A stretch of 64,000 bases of DNA from Verrucomicrobiota bacterium (GCA_017309115.1 JAFLEF010000026.1:1-64000); one strand, 5' to 3'; positions 1 through 9,379 are shown, counted from the first letter of the stretch. The notes: generated by a model from the sequence alone, not told the origin. Numbers and translations are program-made.

Positions 1-119
1 TGGGACAAATTATTGACCCCATTTCCCAACTGCAATGCAGTTGAAAATCGACCTGCTCTCCCGTGACCAAAAGTGAGGCAAAAACCATTCAAAAACCCAC
101 TTCCAACTGCATGGTTACG

Positions 120-168
120 GCTGAGAGCTGAGAGCTGAGAGGTAAGCGGGAAGCGGGAAGCGGGAAGC
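120..168. repeat. Heptamer tandem repeats (GAGAGCT then GGGAAGC units)
   Basis: Three near-perfect units of a 7-bp repeat (GCTGAGA) are followed directly by units of a second 7-bp repeat (GGTAAGC/GGGAAGC). The same two families recur next to each other at 30163-30257, 31469-31537 and 32957-33007. The stretch 1-119 before it shows no recognisable gene. Confidence 0.85.
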
Positions 169-169
169 G

Positions 170-262
170 GGTAGGGCGAGGCTCTGTCCGAGCCGTTTGT
201 GTCCCGGCGAAGGACGCGTAGGGAGTCCACCCGTGCACGGCTCCGCGGAGCGTCGCCCCACC
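170..262 (+). repeat. P1 palindromic element, copy 1
   Basis: About 93 bp with imperfect inverted ends: the left end starts GGTAGGGCGAGGCTCTGTCC and the right end is close to its reverse complement (GCTCCGCGGAGCGTCGCCCC). The interior carries CGAGCCGTTTGTGTCCCGGC and a GTCCAC motif shared with the other copies. The layout resembles a REP doublet (REPIN) or a MITE. No transposase or RAYT gene was recognised in the window. Confidence 0.75.
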
Positions 263-551
263 GGGGAAGGGCGGCTGAGAGGTGAGAATTCCAGAAGATG
301 ACGTCCATGCCGAGGTCCCCCCATGTCTGCCCTCTCTTCGTCTTCTTCCTGGTTTCATGTTTTCCAGATTTGCCTTTATTCCGCTTTCCTCTCCTGGGGC
401 GTGGGGGTGGTGACGCGGTGGTTGCGACTGGCGCCTCGCCCATGGGAAAGCGGTTGCTTCGCAGACCTTCTGCTCCCGCCCTCCGCAGATCGTGCTTAAC
501 TTTCAACTTTCAACTCTCAACTTCCCCGCGGAGTGCGGTTAGGGTCCGTGG
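263..551. other. Non-coding mosaic upstream of the ABC-F gene
   Basis: No convincing gene is seen. It holds another heptamer remnant (272-288), an 8-bp periodic stretch around 339-372 built on TTTCCAG/TTTCATG, and TTTCAAC/TCTCAAC heptamers at 497-523. Short ORFs here translate repeat sequence. Any promoter for the next gene must lie in or beside this repeat DNA; no clear -35/-10 pair was identified. Confidence 0.6.
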
Positions 552-2441
552 GTGCCGTCTGACTCGACACTGATTTCCGCCACTGACCTCGACGTTTGTT
601 TCAATGAACAGGTGGTTCTGAAGAAAGCTTCCCTCTCCGTTATGGAGGGGGATCGTATTGGTTTAGTGGGCCGCAATGGTTCAGGAAAATCCACGTTCCT
701 CAAAATCCTGTCCGGTTTGATGGAACCGGATTCAGGCGTGGTTTCGCCCCGGCGGGATCTGGTGGTGAGCTATCTGCCCCAGGAATTCGCGCTCAGTCCC
801 AACCTGAACGTGCGAGACAACGTGCGGGAAGGCGCCCGGGTGGTGCTCGATTTCATTCACGAGTTCGAGAATCTCCCGGCGAACTCGAAGCGCCATGACT
901 TCCTGGAGGAGCGCATTCTCGCGCTGGATGGTTGGGACCTGGATCACCGGATCGAAACCGCCATGTCCCATTTGCACTGTCCGGATGGCGAGCGGTCGGT
1001 AGACCAGTTGTCCGGCGGTGAGAAGCGCCGGGTGGCGTTGTGCCGGGCCATTATTTCGCAGCCGGAATTGCTGATTCTCGACGAGCCGACCAACCATTTG
1101 GACAACGAGTCCATTGAGTGGCTGGCGGATTACCTCGAGCATTATCCCTCAGCCTTTCTCCTGGTGACCCACGACCGGCACTTTCTGGAACGTTGCGTGA
1201 ACCGGATTGTCGAACTGGCCGAGGGAACCTTCTGGTCGCATTCCGGGACGTACGCCGATTACCTGCAGGCCAAGGCGGCGCGACAGGCCACCTCGGAATT
1301 GGTGGAGCACAAGCGGTTGGTGGGACTGAAGCGGGAGCTGGAATGGTATCGCACCGGACCCCGGGCGCAGCGCACCAAGTCCAAGATTCGCATGGCCGCC
1401 GTCGAAACTGCGGTGGCGGAGAAGGCGCCGGAGTTTGAGCGCGATGTGGACCTCGTGATTCCGCCGCCGCCGCCGTTGGGTAATCGGGTTGTGGAGTTGG
1501 CGAATGTGGGCATGGAACTGGGCGGGCGACGCCTGTTCTCCGGGATCAGCATGACGTTCGCCGGCGGTCAGCGCGTGGGCATCACCGGTCGAAACGGCCT
1601 GGGCAAAACCACGCTGCTCAAAATCATTCTGGGTCAGATGAAGCCGACCGAAGGCGAAGTGCGGGTGGGGCAACTGACGAAGTTCAACTACGTCGATCAG
1701 AGTCGGCTCCAGTTGAATCCCGAGCGGACGGTCCTCGATGAGGTCAGCGACGGCACTGAGTTTGTGGTGTTCGGCGAGGGCCGATTGTCGCTGCGAGCCT
1801 ATCTCAAGCGCTTTCTTTTTACCGACGACCGGATTGTCACTCTGGTGAAGTATTTGAGCGGCGGGGAACGGAGCCGATTGCTGCTCGCGCGAATTCTCAA
1901 GCATGGCGGAAACTTCCTGATTCTTGACGAGCCGACGAACGATCTGGATTTGCCAACGCTACGAATCTTGGAGGAGGCACTGATTGCGTTTCCGGGGGTA
2001 GTCCTGGTGGTGAGCCATGACCGATATTTCCTGAACCGGGTCTGCACGGACATTCTGGCCTTTGAGGGCGACGGTCGGGTGTCGCAGAGCGTTGGAGACT
2101 ACGACTACTATTTGGAGAAGCGGCGCAAGGCCGAGGCGGTGGCGGCGAAGAATATTTCTGCGGTGGTGGAGAAACCCAAGGTTGAGCCGCCCCGGCCCGC
2201 CGTGAAGGGACGAAAGCTCACCTTCAAGGAACAACAAGAATTGGCCGGCATGGAAGCGGCGATTCATGCAGCGGAACAGAAGGTGGCGGAGTTGGAGGCC
2301 AGATTTGCCGATCCGGAGTTCCATCGGAAACACGGCCCGAAGGCGGCAGAGTTGACCGCCGAATTGGAGACGGCCCGGGCGACCGCCGCCCGGTTGTTTG
2401 CGCGCTGGGAAGAGCTCGAAGCGATCAAGCACGCGTCGTGA
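552..2441 (+). CDS. ABC-F family ATP-binding protein
   Basis: A soluble protein with two ATPase cassettes and no membrane segment, as in the ABC-F (Uup/EttA-type) family, whose members act on ribosomes. Cassette 1 has Walker A GRNGSGKST at residues 40-48, signature LSGGEKRR near 153 and Walker B LILDEPTNHLD near 174. Cassette 2 has GRNGLGKTT near 346, LSGGERSR near 435 and LILDEPTNDLD near 456. A charged coiled-coil C-terminus (about 560-629) resembles the Uup C-terminal domain. The length, 629 aa, is usual. The start is GTG at 552, the only start before the first cassette; the region upstream is repeat DNA. A heptamer array begins 8 nt after the stop. Family assignment is firm; the exact subfamily is not. 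Confidence 0.93.
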   Translation: MPSDSTLISATDLDVCFNEQVVLKKASLSVMEGDRIGLVGRNGSGKSTFLKILSGLMEPDSGVVSPRRDLVVSYLPQEFALSPNLNVRDNVREGARVVLDFIHEFENLPANSKRHDFLEERILALDGWDLDHRIETAMSHLHCPDGERSVDQLSGGEKRRVALCRAIISQPELLILDEPTNHLDNESIEWLADYLEHYPSAFLLVTHDRHFLERCVNRIVELAEGTFWSHSGTYADYLQAKAARQATSELVEHKRLVGLKRELEWYRTGPRAQRTKSKIRMAAVETAVAEKAPEFERDVDLVIPPPPPLGNRVVELANVGMELGGRRLFSGISMTFAGGQRVGITGRNGLGKTTLLKIILGQMKPTEGEVRVGQLTKFNYVDQSRLQLNPERTVLDEVSDGTEFVVFGEGRLSLRAYLKRFLFTDDRIVTLVKYLSGGERSRLLLARILKHGGNFLILDEPTNDLDLPTLRILEEALIAFPGVVLVVSHDRYFLNRVCTDILAFEGDGRVSQSVGDYDYYLEKRRKAEAVAAKNISAVVEKPKVEPPRPAVKGRKLTFKEQQELAGMEAAIHAAEQKVAELEARFADPEFHRKHGPKAAELTAELETARATAARLFARWEELEAIKHAS

Positions 2442-2449
2442 GGGGAATC

Positions 2450-2486
2450 AGCTGAGAGCTGAGAGCTGAGAGCTGAGAGCTGAGAG
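2450..2486. repeat. GAGAGCT heptamer array
   Basis: About five tandem GCTGAGA units start 8 nt after the stop codon of the ABC-F gene. This positioning just behind a stop codon recurs at 15054, 30163 and 43465. Confidence 0.85.
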
Positions 2487-2504
2487 GCAAAGCGGTGAGC
2501 GGGT

Positions 2505-2576
2505 AGGGACGGACCGCTGGGCCGTCCCCGGTTGGCCGGCGTAGCCTGGCCGACCGGCGCTTACTGGTCAGCGCTG
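2505..2576 (-). repeat. P2 element, inverted copy
   Basis: A 72-bp unit starting AGGGACGGACCGCTGGGCCG and ending with ACTGGTCAGCGCT. It is the reverse complement of the units at 2866-2937 and 31865-31936, with a diverged centre. Together with the 2866 copy it forms a long inverted pair around a 290-bp spacer. The spacer carries 8-bp repeats (CTGGAAAA, CTTGAAAA near 2636; TTTTCCTG near 2799) and no gene I can support. Confidence 0.7.
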
Positions 2577-2865
2577 GAAGTCGTGCCGCTCCGACCTCCC
2601 GTGACGCTCTTGAAAACCGAATAGCGGGTGGAATCTGGAAAACTTGAAAACAGGAAGTGACCGGAGAGGGGGCGGGTAAGCGGTAAGGGCGGAGAAGGTG
2701 ACGTGGTTGGGGCTGACGGGATTCGGGGGGCGTTTGCGAATTGATGCGCCGCGTGGGAAAGCGACAGAAGGTCTGCCCCACTCCATAACAGGCCGTCTTT
2801 TTCCTGTTTTCCTGTGTTCCAGATTCCTTACCGCTTACCTGGCTTCCCTGGGCGGGTGTCCGTTT

Positions 2866-2937
2866 GACGCTGACCAGCCTGGGCCGCGTTCCTTCGCTCC
2901 GCTAGGAAACGCGGGGACGGCCCAGCGGTCCATCCCT
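2866..2937 (+). repeat. P2 element, direct copy
   Basis: A 72-bp unit with GCTGACCAG at its left end, GGCCGCGTTCCTTCGCT in the centre and GGCCCAGCGGTCCATCCCT at the right end. The closest relative in the window is 31865-31936. A fragment (GGGCCGCGTTCCTTGAC) also lies near 10889. Confidence 0.7.
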
Positions 2938-2961
2938 AACGCGCTTCCCGCTTGCCTCGGG

Positions 2962-4872
2962 TCACTCCTGGATGGTGACGGAGCGGGTGTCCTGTTGCCG
3001 GAGGAGTTCGGTGGCGCGGTTGGTGTCGAAGCGGCCTTGGGCGCTGAGCAGGATCGCGGGGTTGGCCGAAGTCTGGGGCGGTAAGGCTGGCCACTGCGCC
3101 AGGGCGGCGTCTTTTCGCTGCTCGCGGACAGATTTCGGTGCGAGGAAATCGAATTCGAAATCCTTAAAGCCCGGCAGGGTTCGCAGCGCGCGAGCGGCGA
3201 CATAGCGAACGGGACCGTAGGAGTCTCCCAGCAACTGGGCGAGCACCGGGGCCAACCACTGGGTGCCAGACACCTCCTGCGCGGGCGCCCAGCCGAAGTG
3301 CCAGGCAGTAATGACGCGTTGGGCGGCGTCTCCCTTCAGCAGCCAAAGGACAGCCGCTGAAAGGTCGGCTTGTTCCGCGGTCAAGGTTGGCGCGGGCTGA
3401 TGGTACCACCGTTCGAGATGTTCGGCGGTCCAAGCGAGCGAACGGTCGAGATGACAGAGATTGCAAGCGTTGGGCGTACCGTGAGTCCGACTGGGCTCGA
3501 CCCGGGGCGAGGTGATCTGATGGGAGCGAATGGCGTTGAACAGCGCATACGTGGTGTGCGGCATATGGCAGTTCAGACAGTTGCTTCCGGAGGAGTTTGG
3601 GGCGTGAAAGGTGTGTCGGTTGAGCTCGGTGGTGTATTGCGGTTCGGAGTGACACTGGGTGCAGGCGGCCGGGGTGCCCCCGCGTCGGGACAACTGATCG
3701 GCGGGATCGCTGTCATGCATCGAGTGGCAGGAAAGACAGGTCATTTTGCCCCGGGTATGACAGGCCGATGCCAACAACCCGGAGTATTCGCGACCCCCGG
3801 CGAGGATGGTTCCATCGTCCCACCAGCGTTCGGCGAAGAAGCCGCGGTTTCGTTCCAGTTCGGCCTGGCGATTGGTGGCTCCGTTGAGATTGGGGTGGAG
3901 GAGATAATGACGCGTTCGGAAGAGATCTTCGCCGGGTTGAAAGAGGGGGCCTTTGCGAGCGGACTCCAGGGCGAACTCTTCCTTTACGTTGAAGACTCCA
4001 TGACATTGGCCGCAGACCTGAGTGGAACGAACGGAATCGAGTTTGGCGGGATTGACGATCGTGGGATCGGGGCCGCGGTCGGTGGCGCGGGCGACGGGTT
4101 TGCCGACCAGACGATGTTTGTCGACGTGGCGTTCGCCTGGGCCGTGGCAGGCTTCGCAGGCGATCCCGAGTTCGCCTACGCGGGTGCGAAGTTTTCCCTG
4201 GGCATCCAGTCCGGGATTGCCGCCGGTGCTGTGGCAACGGATGCAATGGTGATTCCACTGAGTAACCAGTGGTTCGGTGTCGGTGGGGCCGCGCATGAAG
4301 GCTACGTCCCGCGGAATCCAGCGCTGATCTTCCTTCAGGTAGACCAGCGGCAGGGTCTGAAGCAGACCCGGATAGCGGGAACTCGTGACCCAGTAGGTTT
4401 GGTAGTGGTGCGATCCCGTGGTCATGACCACCGGGCGTTTGACCCGCGGGATTTCGTCCAGGGACAGCTTTTTGCCGCCTTGGATGACATACATCATCAC
4501 GTCGGGATCCGGCATTTCCGCCCAGAATTTCCCGCCTTCCTGAAAGACTCGGTAGGCGAGTCCATTGCAGTTGATGGTGCTGCCGTCAAAGGATCCCAGA
4601 ACAGTATCCGGCGTGGCCGGCTGGGTCATGGTCCGGTGATAGCTGCGATGCCAACTGGCATGTTCATCCTCGTGGCATTCCAGACAGCGGTGGGAGCCCA
4701 CGTATCCGGCTTCGGGCCGATCCAGCGGCAGCTGCGTCTTGAGCCAGCGGAGGTAGCTCTCCAAGCCGGCCTCATTGGTGGTGGCGGCCGATCCGAAGAA
4801 CCCGATTCCACCGAGCCACGCGAGCAGGACTGCGGCACGGAGGACGCGAAGAAGTAGGCCGGACCGGTTCAT
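2962..4872 (-). CDS. Octahaem c-type cytochrome, exported
   Basis: An exported multihaem protein with eight CXXCH haem-c motifs: CLECH (C63), CIRCH, CEACH, CGQCH, CLSCH, CTQCH, CLNCH and CNLCH. The ATG at 4872 opens a 636-aa protein with a hydrophobic signal segment at residues 6-30. The longer ORF start at 4977 was rejected because its extra 35 residues are not signal-like and run across the terminator of the gene upstream. The haem region covers about residues 60-480. The last 150 residues look helical and HEAT-like (LGDSYGPVRYVAARALRTLP). The family resembles cytochrome c554 and other multihaem oxidoreductase subunits. No partner reductase lies nearby, so the donor and acceptor are unknown. 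Confidence 0.85.
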   Translation of the reverse strand: MNRSGLLLRVLRAAVLLAWLGGIGFFGSAATTNEAGLESYLRWLKTQLPLDRPEAGYVGSHRCLECHEDEHASWHRSYHRTMTQPATPDTVLGSFDGSTINCNGLAYRVFQEGGKFWAEMPDPDVMMYVIQGGKKLSLDEIPRVKRPVVMTTGSHHYQTYWVTSSRYPGLLQTLPLVYLKEDQRWIPRDVAFMRGPTDTEPLVTQWNHHCIRCHSTGGNPGLDAQGKLRTRVGELGIACEACHGPGERHVDKHRLVGKPVARATDRGPDPTIVNPAKLDSVRSTQVCGQCHGVFNVKEEFALESARKGPLFQPGEDLFRTRHYLLHPNLNGATNRQAELERNRGFFAERWWDDGTILAGGREYSGLLASACHTRGKMTCLSCHSMHDSDPADQLSRRGGTPAACTQCHSEPQYTTELNRHTFHAPNSSGSNCLNCHMPHTTYALFNAIRSHQITSPRVEPSRTHGTPNACNLCHLDRSLAWTAEHLERWYHQPAPTLTAEQADLSAAVLWLLKGDAAQRVITAWHFGWAPAQEVSGTQWLAPVLAQLLGDSYGPVRYVAARALRTLPGFKDFEFDFLAPKSVREQRKDAALAQWPALPPQTSANPAILLSAQGRFDTNRATELLRQQDTRSVTIQE

Positions 4873-4889
4873 CGACGAGGCTCTCCCAA

Positions 4890-4930
4890 AAAGAAAAACG
4901 GGAGACCGGATTTCCACCCGGTCTCCCGTT
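4890..4930 (-). terminator. Intrinsic terminator of the PA14-like gene
   Basis: On the minus strand the stem AACGGGAGACCGG pairs with CCGGTCTCCCGTT across a short loop and is followed by a T-rich run (TTTTTCTTTTT). It lies 16 nt past the stop of the upstream gene and ends just before the cytochrome start at 4872, which supports that start. Confidence 0.88.
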
Positions 4931-4945
4931 GAAGTGCAATCCGGA

Positions 4946-7123
4946 TTATTTGGCGCTGTAGTAGGCCTGGCCGTCACCCGGGGTCACCGAGTAGGGCGAG
5001 GTCGCACCGGCCACGGCGGTGTAGGTGCCACCGAGGGTGGAGGACGACATCAGCGTGCCGCTGTAGGTCAGGACCAGCTTGCCGTCGGTGACGGTGTAGC
5101 CAGAGATGCCGCCCGGGGTGAGCGTGGGCTCAGGCACCGTGCGGACCTTGTAAGACTTGAGAGCGCCCGTCTGGGTGCCGTTAACCAGAGCGCGGGATCC
5201 GTCGGCATTGACCGAGAACCATTCCACGCTGGCGCCACCGCCGCCTTCGAACCAGAGCAGGCGGAAGAAGTACACGCCCGGCTGATCAATGCGGAAGTAC
5301 ATGAGCGTATCAGCCGCGCCGCGACTGGCGTCAACGGCGCCGATTTGGATCGCCGTCGGGGAGTTCGTTGTGCCGGTCCAGAGACCGAAGCCGTCGTCGC
5401 TGTTCACCACCATGGTGTACAGACCTGCCGCCGGGAACTCGACGAACGTCCGGATGTCACCGGTGATGTTGTCGGTGAGATCGCCGATGCCCGGGATCAA
5501 GTCGTCTTGGACCGCCAGCGCACCTTCGGCGGCGCCGGTGAAGTTACCGGCGTTGCCACCGGCTTGCTCCATGTTGACGTAGGTGACGTCGAAGGCGCCG
5601 TTTACTTCGGCACTGGCGTCGTGGATGGAAGGTCCGAGTTGACCGAGGAGTTGAGCTTCGGCCGCGGCGATGGAGGTCGGGCGGTTGGTCTCAATCTGGT
5701 GCGTCCGGAACCGGAGACCCGGCTGAGCGCCCGTGCCCAACGCGGTGGCGTAGGCGGTCGGGATGATCTTGTAGTCCGGAGCGACGAACGAGATGGGATC
5801 AACCACCTGAGTGCCGCCGGCAGTGGTGAAGCCGATCTCCAGGGTGTGGAGGGACTTCGGAGCAAACACCGTCGGGCTGGTGTACCGAATGATAATCTGG
5901 TTACCGGGGGCGCCTTCCGCGTTCACCGGACGGGTTACCGAGGCCGGGGTGACCGTGGCGCCGTCCAGCTTCAGGGAGACGCCGGCGGCTTCGTTCACGG
6001 TCAGCCAAGCGGGTTCCGTGATGGTCGCCGTCACGACGGTCGGAGTGGACGAGGCGGTCGAGTAGCTCGGAGCGATGAACGTCCGGGTCTCTTCGATGGC
6101 CTTACCCTCGTTGGAGGTGTAGGCGACTTTGACCGTGTGGCTCGACTTGGGCGCCCAGATCTTGGGGTCCTGATTGTGGGTGATGATCCACTGCGAACCT
6201 TCCTGGATCTTGGTGTTGGGAACCACGGTTCCGTCGAGAGTGACGGTGACCGGCTTGGTTTGGTCGACCGTTTTGCCGAGACCTTCGGCAACGCGGGCGG
6301 TCAGTTCGACGCCCGTGGCGGACAGACCGACCAGCAGCGGCGGGGTGCCGACGGTGATGTTGTCAACGGCCCACCACCAGTCATTGGCGCCCTTTTCCAT
6401 TCCGAAGGTGAGCTTCAGATTGGTGAGGTTGCCGGGATTGTTGATCGGAATGAGGATCGACTCATTCGGAGCGTCTTCTTTGAAGAACGGACCATCCGCT
6501 TGGGAGTCCCAGCGCAGGATCTCCACCGGCTCGCCGCCGTTGAAGGACGCGCGAATCAACGCGGTCTGGTTATTGATGGCCTCACCTTCGGGGCCGACCG
6601 GCCAGTTGGCGCCGCCGTCATCAAAACCTTCCGGACGCCAGGAGGAGTCAAACGCCAAGACCAGGGTGTTAGCGGCCGAGGCGGTCACCGCGGCGTTTTG
6701 AGTGGTGACGTACGATTCGAAGAAGCCCTTTTCGTGGGCGGAATCGTCCCATTCGTCGGGATCGGCGATCATGATGGTTCCGACGCCCAAAAGGAATTCG
6801 CCGCGGCGCTGACCATCAACCGTGGTCCACCAGTCCCGTCGGGCGAAGCTCCAACCGGCCCACTCCGTGCGGCCGTCCAGAGCGGTGCCAACGCCAGGCA
6901 TTTTGCTATCATCAACAACCCAACCTGCCGGAGGGGTCTTGGTCCAGACCTGAACTCCCTGTGAGGCCTCCTCCACATTGGGCCCGAGAGTCAGAGATTC
7001 GAAGTCTTCGTAAAACGAAGTTTGTCCGAGAGCGGCACCTGAAAGAATCAGGCTGGCGCTCAGAGCCAGGGCCGCCTTCAGGCAGCGCTGACCCTGCATT
7101 TTTCGATCTTGCGATGGATACAT
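4946..7123 (-). CDS. Secreted multidomain protein with PA14-like region
   Basis: A 725-aa exported protein of unknown role. The N-terminus has a signal peptide (LKAALALSASLILSGAALGQ). Residues about 35-250 form a jelly-roll-like 'DFES' region (FYEDFESLTLGPN) common in Verrucomicrobia. Repeated Ig-like strands follow. Residues about 470-660 resemble a PA14-type carbohydrate-binding fold (VNSDDGFGLW; GVYFFRLLWFEGGGG). The last 50 residues (VTDGKLVLTYSGTLMSSSTL) match a C-terminal pattern frequent in secreted proteins of this phylum and also seen at the end of the CAP-domain protein at 60.7 kb. The start is ATG 7123; ATG 7099 is also possible and neither has a clear ribosome binding site. A strong terminator follows. 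Confidence 0.75.
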   Translation of the reverse strand: MYPSQDRKMQGQRCLKAALALSASLILSGAALGQTSFYEDFESLTLGPNVEEASQGVQVWTKTPPAGWVVDDSKMPGVGTALDGRTEWAGWSFARRDWWTTVDGQRRGEFLLGVGTIMIADPDEWDDSAHEKGFFESYVTTQNAAVTASAANTLVLAFDSSWRPEGFDDGGANWPVGPEGEAINNQTALIRASFNGGEPVEILRWDSQADGPFFKEDAPNESILIPINNPGNLTNLKLTFGMEKGANDWWWAVDNITVGTPPLLVGLSATGVELTARVAEGLGKTVDQTKPVTVTLDGTVVPNTKIQEGSQWIITHNQDPKIWAPKSSHTVKVAYTSNEGKAIEETRTFIAPSYSTASSTPTVVTATITEPAWLTVNEAAGVSLKLDGATVTPASVTRPVNAEGAPGNQIIIRYTSPTVFAPKSLHTLEIGFTTAGGTQVVDPISFVAPDYKIIPTAYATALGTGAQPGLRFRTHQIETNRPTSIAAAEAQLLGQLGPSIHDASAEVNGAFDVTYVNMEQAGGNAGNFTGAAEGALAVQDDLIPGIGDLTDNITGDIRTFVEFPAAGLYTMVVNSDDGFGLWTGTTNSPTAIQIGAVDASRGAADTLMYFRIDQPGVYFFRLLWFEGGGGASVEWFSVNADGSRALVNGTQTGALKSYKVRTVPEPTLTPGGISGYTVTDGKLVLTYSGTLMSSSTLGGTYTAVAGATSPYSVTPGDGQAYYSAK

Positions 7124-7289
7124 ATGGATAGAGATGAGAATCCGTTCGATGGGGCCTTACTGACCTTGAGCGGATCCGGCCCCCTTTAGACCCGCTGCAG
7201 CTCCAACCGGCAATGGTAGAGGCGTTCTGTTGCCACAGATTTGCCGAAAATCCAGCATCCGTAGCATTTGTGACCTGTTTGTAATCAGT

Positions 7290-8075
7290 TCAGGCATTTG
7301 TCTGCGAGTCAACCGAATGCCCGGATTGGGTTACCTGGTAAGGAGCGCTTTTGCCCAAGAGAAGTTCCCAATCGGCTTTTTGCAGCGTTTGTTCGAAGGG
7401 GCAGCCCCGGGGGGAAACCACGGATTTCAGTCGCTCCCAGAGGTTCTGATTCTCGCCCTTGAGAAAGGATCTCAGGGGTTCGTCCCACTCCCCGGCGAGA
7501 GTCAGGCGCCAGCGGGCGGGACCCCGGCGCAACAGGAGCGGGCGGGGTAGATTCAGCGGAGTCAGGTCGGGATGGTTCGCCAACATCAGCAACCGCAGCC
7601 AGGCGGTGAACGTTTCCCGGGCCGAATAGCCGAAGGGTTGACCCGCAGCGAGCAGGCTGTGGTCAGAGGGTGAAGTGTCGCTCAGTCCGGTTTCCAGGCC
7701 CTCGGAATCCCGCCGCAGCCAAACCCATTTTCGACTTCGGGACCACTTGCCGGCGCGATTGAAGGTGGGTTGATAAGTTCGAATGAGTTCCGCTTCCCGC
7801 GCCAGGGCGCCGGCTTCATCAGAACACTGTTCCCAGCGAACGAAACTGGCGGTGTGAATCAGTCGGATCAGGCGGCGGGACTGGCCTTCGGTTCGCCGGT
7901 AGGAGTTGAGGCGTTGACGCAAATTGCGGGCTTTGCCGACGTAGAGCAGTTGGCCGTTGGGGCCGACCAGCCAATAGACTCCCGGGCTGGTGGGCAGGGC
8001 GAGGAAGAACTCCCGGCCCAGACGTTCGACCAAAGGCTGGGCGGCGGGCAACAACCGCAACTGACGTTCCCCCAT
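7290..8075 (-). CDS. GIY-YIG nuclease domain protein
   Basis: An N-terminal GIY-YIG fold like the first domain of UvrC and the SLX1 type: PGVYWLVGPNG at residues 31-41 gives the GVY motif, followed by LLYVGKARNLRQRLNSY, containing the YVG motif and the conserved Arg. The rest (about 100-261) has no recognised domain and lacks the UvrC C-terminal nuclease and HhH regions, so this is not UvrC. It may be a DNA-binding or structure-specific nuclease. The start was set at ATG 8075 (MGERQ): it falls 11 nt after the stop of the upstream gene, whereas the longer ORF start at 8180 would overlap that gene by about 90 nt. It probably shares an operon with the DUF2314 gene. Confidence 0.8.
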   Translation of the reverse strand: MGERQLRLLPAAQPLVERLGREFFLALPTSPGVYWLVGPNGQLLYVGKARNLRQRLNSYRRTEGQSRRLIRLIHTASFVRWEQCSDEAGALAREAELIRTYQPTFNRAGKWSRSRKWVWLRRDSEGLETGLSDTSPSDHSLLAAGQPFGYSARETFTAWLRLLMLANHPDLTPLNLPRPLLLRRGPARWRLTLAGEWDEPLRSFLKGENQNLWERLKSVVSPRGCPFEQTLQKADWELLLGKSAPYQVTQSGHSVDSQTNA

Positions 8076-8086
8076 GGTAATCGCCT

Positions 8087-9379
8087 TCAGGTTGAGGCCG
8101 GCGGCGGAGTTCGTTGCAGCTCCTGCAACACCTTCACCGTAAACATGCCGAACGGTTGTTCCTCCTGCAGATAGACCCAATCGTTAATCTTCGAGATGGG
8201 TACCGAAACCGGGTCCCCCGATTTCATTCCTCCCAGATCCACGGGGTCGTTGCCAAGTCGGCCCAGAATCTGGTCGGGCTGGAGTTCGTCGACTTCGATC
8301 CAGATGAACTCGGTGTTGCCGTCCCGGGAGATGGGCGCCTTAACGGAGAAATGATTGCCCGAACGGGCCTGGAAGGCGGCGACGAATTCCGGCCAACGTT
8401 GGCGGGCTTCGGCTACGGCCGCCACCATGCGTGGGTCATCGTCGGGTACTTCGATGACCGGCAGGCGGGTGGGCTCGGCGAACAATTCCAGGGCGTTGGG
8501 TCCCTTCAGTTTCTCTTCCAGGGAGTCGTCCCAGTGATTGAATTGGCCGGTTTCGGGCCGGTAGATGGCCTGGCACTCCGGACCGGCCAGGGCGGCAATG
8601 AGTTGAGCGATGGCGGGGTAGTGTGCCTCCCGGGATTGGGTCGGATCGAGGGAAACCATCAGGTCCACAGCGAGCCACGCTCGATTCTCTTCGAGTACCT
8701 GTCGCAGCCGCCGATCCCGGTTTTGGTCGGCCATTTTTTCGGGTTCAGAGAAGTACGGCTCCGAATTGTTGTGGACCATGAACATACCTTGGGGCGAGCC
8801 CACCAGGAACAGGGGGGATCGGCCCCCGACCCAGCGCGGTTCCTTAGTTTCGCCTTCGGGAGGGGAATCGGCTTCCTGGAGCACCCGGTACTGGCCTCCC
8901 CACGCGGCTTCGCAGTAACTGGCCAGGCCTTTGGCGTCGAGAAAGCGGGGTCGGCGCAGCAGCAGCGCCAGGGAAATCATGGGTTTACCCTCGCCCGAAG
9001 ATTCATCCGCGGCGTCTTGGGCGGCGAGTTCGGCGGGTGAGAAGTGTCGGTAAACATCCACGGCGGTCCAGGCCAGGGCTAGGAGAAGGAAGGCGCGCCA
9101 CCAACCAAATCCCTGGGAGGCGAGACCCCAGGCTTGGGCGGCGGCCAGCAGACCCAGGATCACGACTGCCGGCCAGCGGGCCCAACCGCGTCGAAACCAC
9201 AGCAAGACCCCGGATGCAAGCAGAGGCAACCCGAGCAGCAGCAGCAGCCAGCCGGCGATGCCCAGGGAGGGATTCGACCAAAAGCGGAAGCCGACAAAGC
9301 TGAGGATTCCTCCCCACAGCAGGGTGACGATGGCGTCGGAAGTTCGTTCGCCGCCGGGTGTCCGGAACGGGAGGGCCAT
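8087..9379 (-). CDS. Membrane protein with C-terminal DUF2314-like domain
   Basis: A 430-aa protein of unknown function. The first 120 residues hold three to four hydrophobic segments (IVTLLWGGILSFVGF; AGWLLLLLGLPLLASGVLLW; WPAVVILGLLAAAQAWGL). The cytoplasmic or periplasmic body ends in a region (about 365-420) with the pattern of DUF2314: EFIWIEVDELQPDQILGRLG, then KINDWVYLQ. The start is ATG 9379. The longer ORF to 9640 was rejected because its first 87 residues translate palindromic repeat P1 (9508-9599) and an octamer repeat, and it overlaps the next gene upstream. The GIY-YIG gene follows after 11 nt. Confidence 0.72.
   Translation of the reverse strand: MALPFRTPGGERTSDAIVTLLWGGILSFVGFRFWSNPSLGIAGWLLLLLGLPLLASGVLLWFRRGWARWPAVVILGLLAAAQAWGLASQGFGWWRAFLLLALAWTAVDVYRHFSPAELAAQDAADESSGEGKPMISLALLLRRPRFLDAKGLASYCEAAWGGQYRVLQEADSPPEGETKEPRWVGGRSPLFLVGSPQGMFMVHNNSEPYFSEPEKMADQNRDRRLRQVLEENRAWLAVDLMVSLDPTQSREAHYPAIAQLIAALAGPECQAIYRPETGQFNHWDDSLEEKLKGPNALELFAEPTRLPVIEVPDDDPRMVAAVAEARQRWPEFVAAFQARSGNHFSVKAPISRDGNTEFIWIEVDELQPDQILGRLGNDPVDLGGMKSGDPVSVPISKINDWVYLQEEQPFGMFTVKVLQELQRTPPPAST

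Noticed and set aside
3370-4857. A 495-codon plus-strand ORF opposite the octahaem cytochrome
   Set aside because: It contradicts eight in-frame CXXCH motifs on the minus strand.
4775-6964. A 729-codon plus-strand ORF opposite the PA14-like gene
   Set aside because: It is antisense to a gene with signal peptide and terminator, has Arg/Gly/Val-rich low-information composition, and shows no domain; an effect of high GC.
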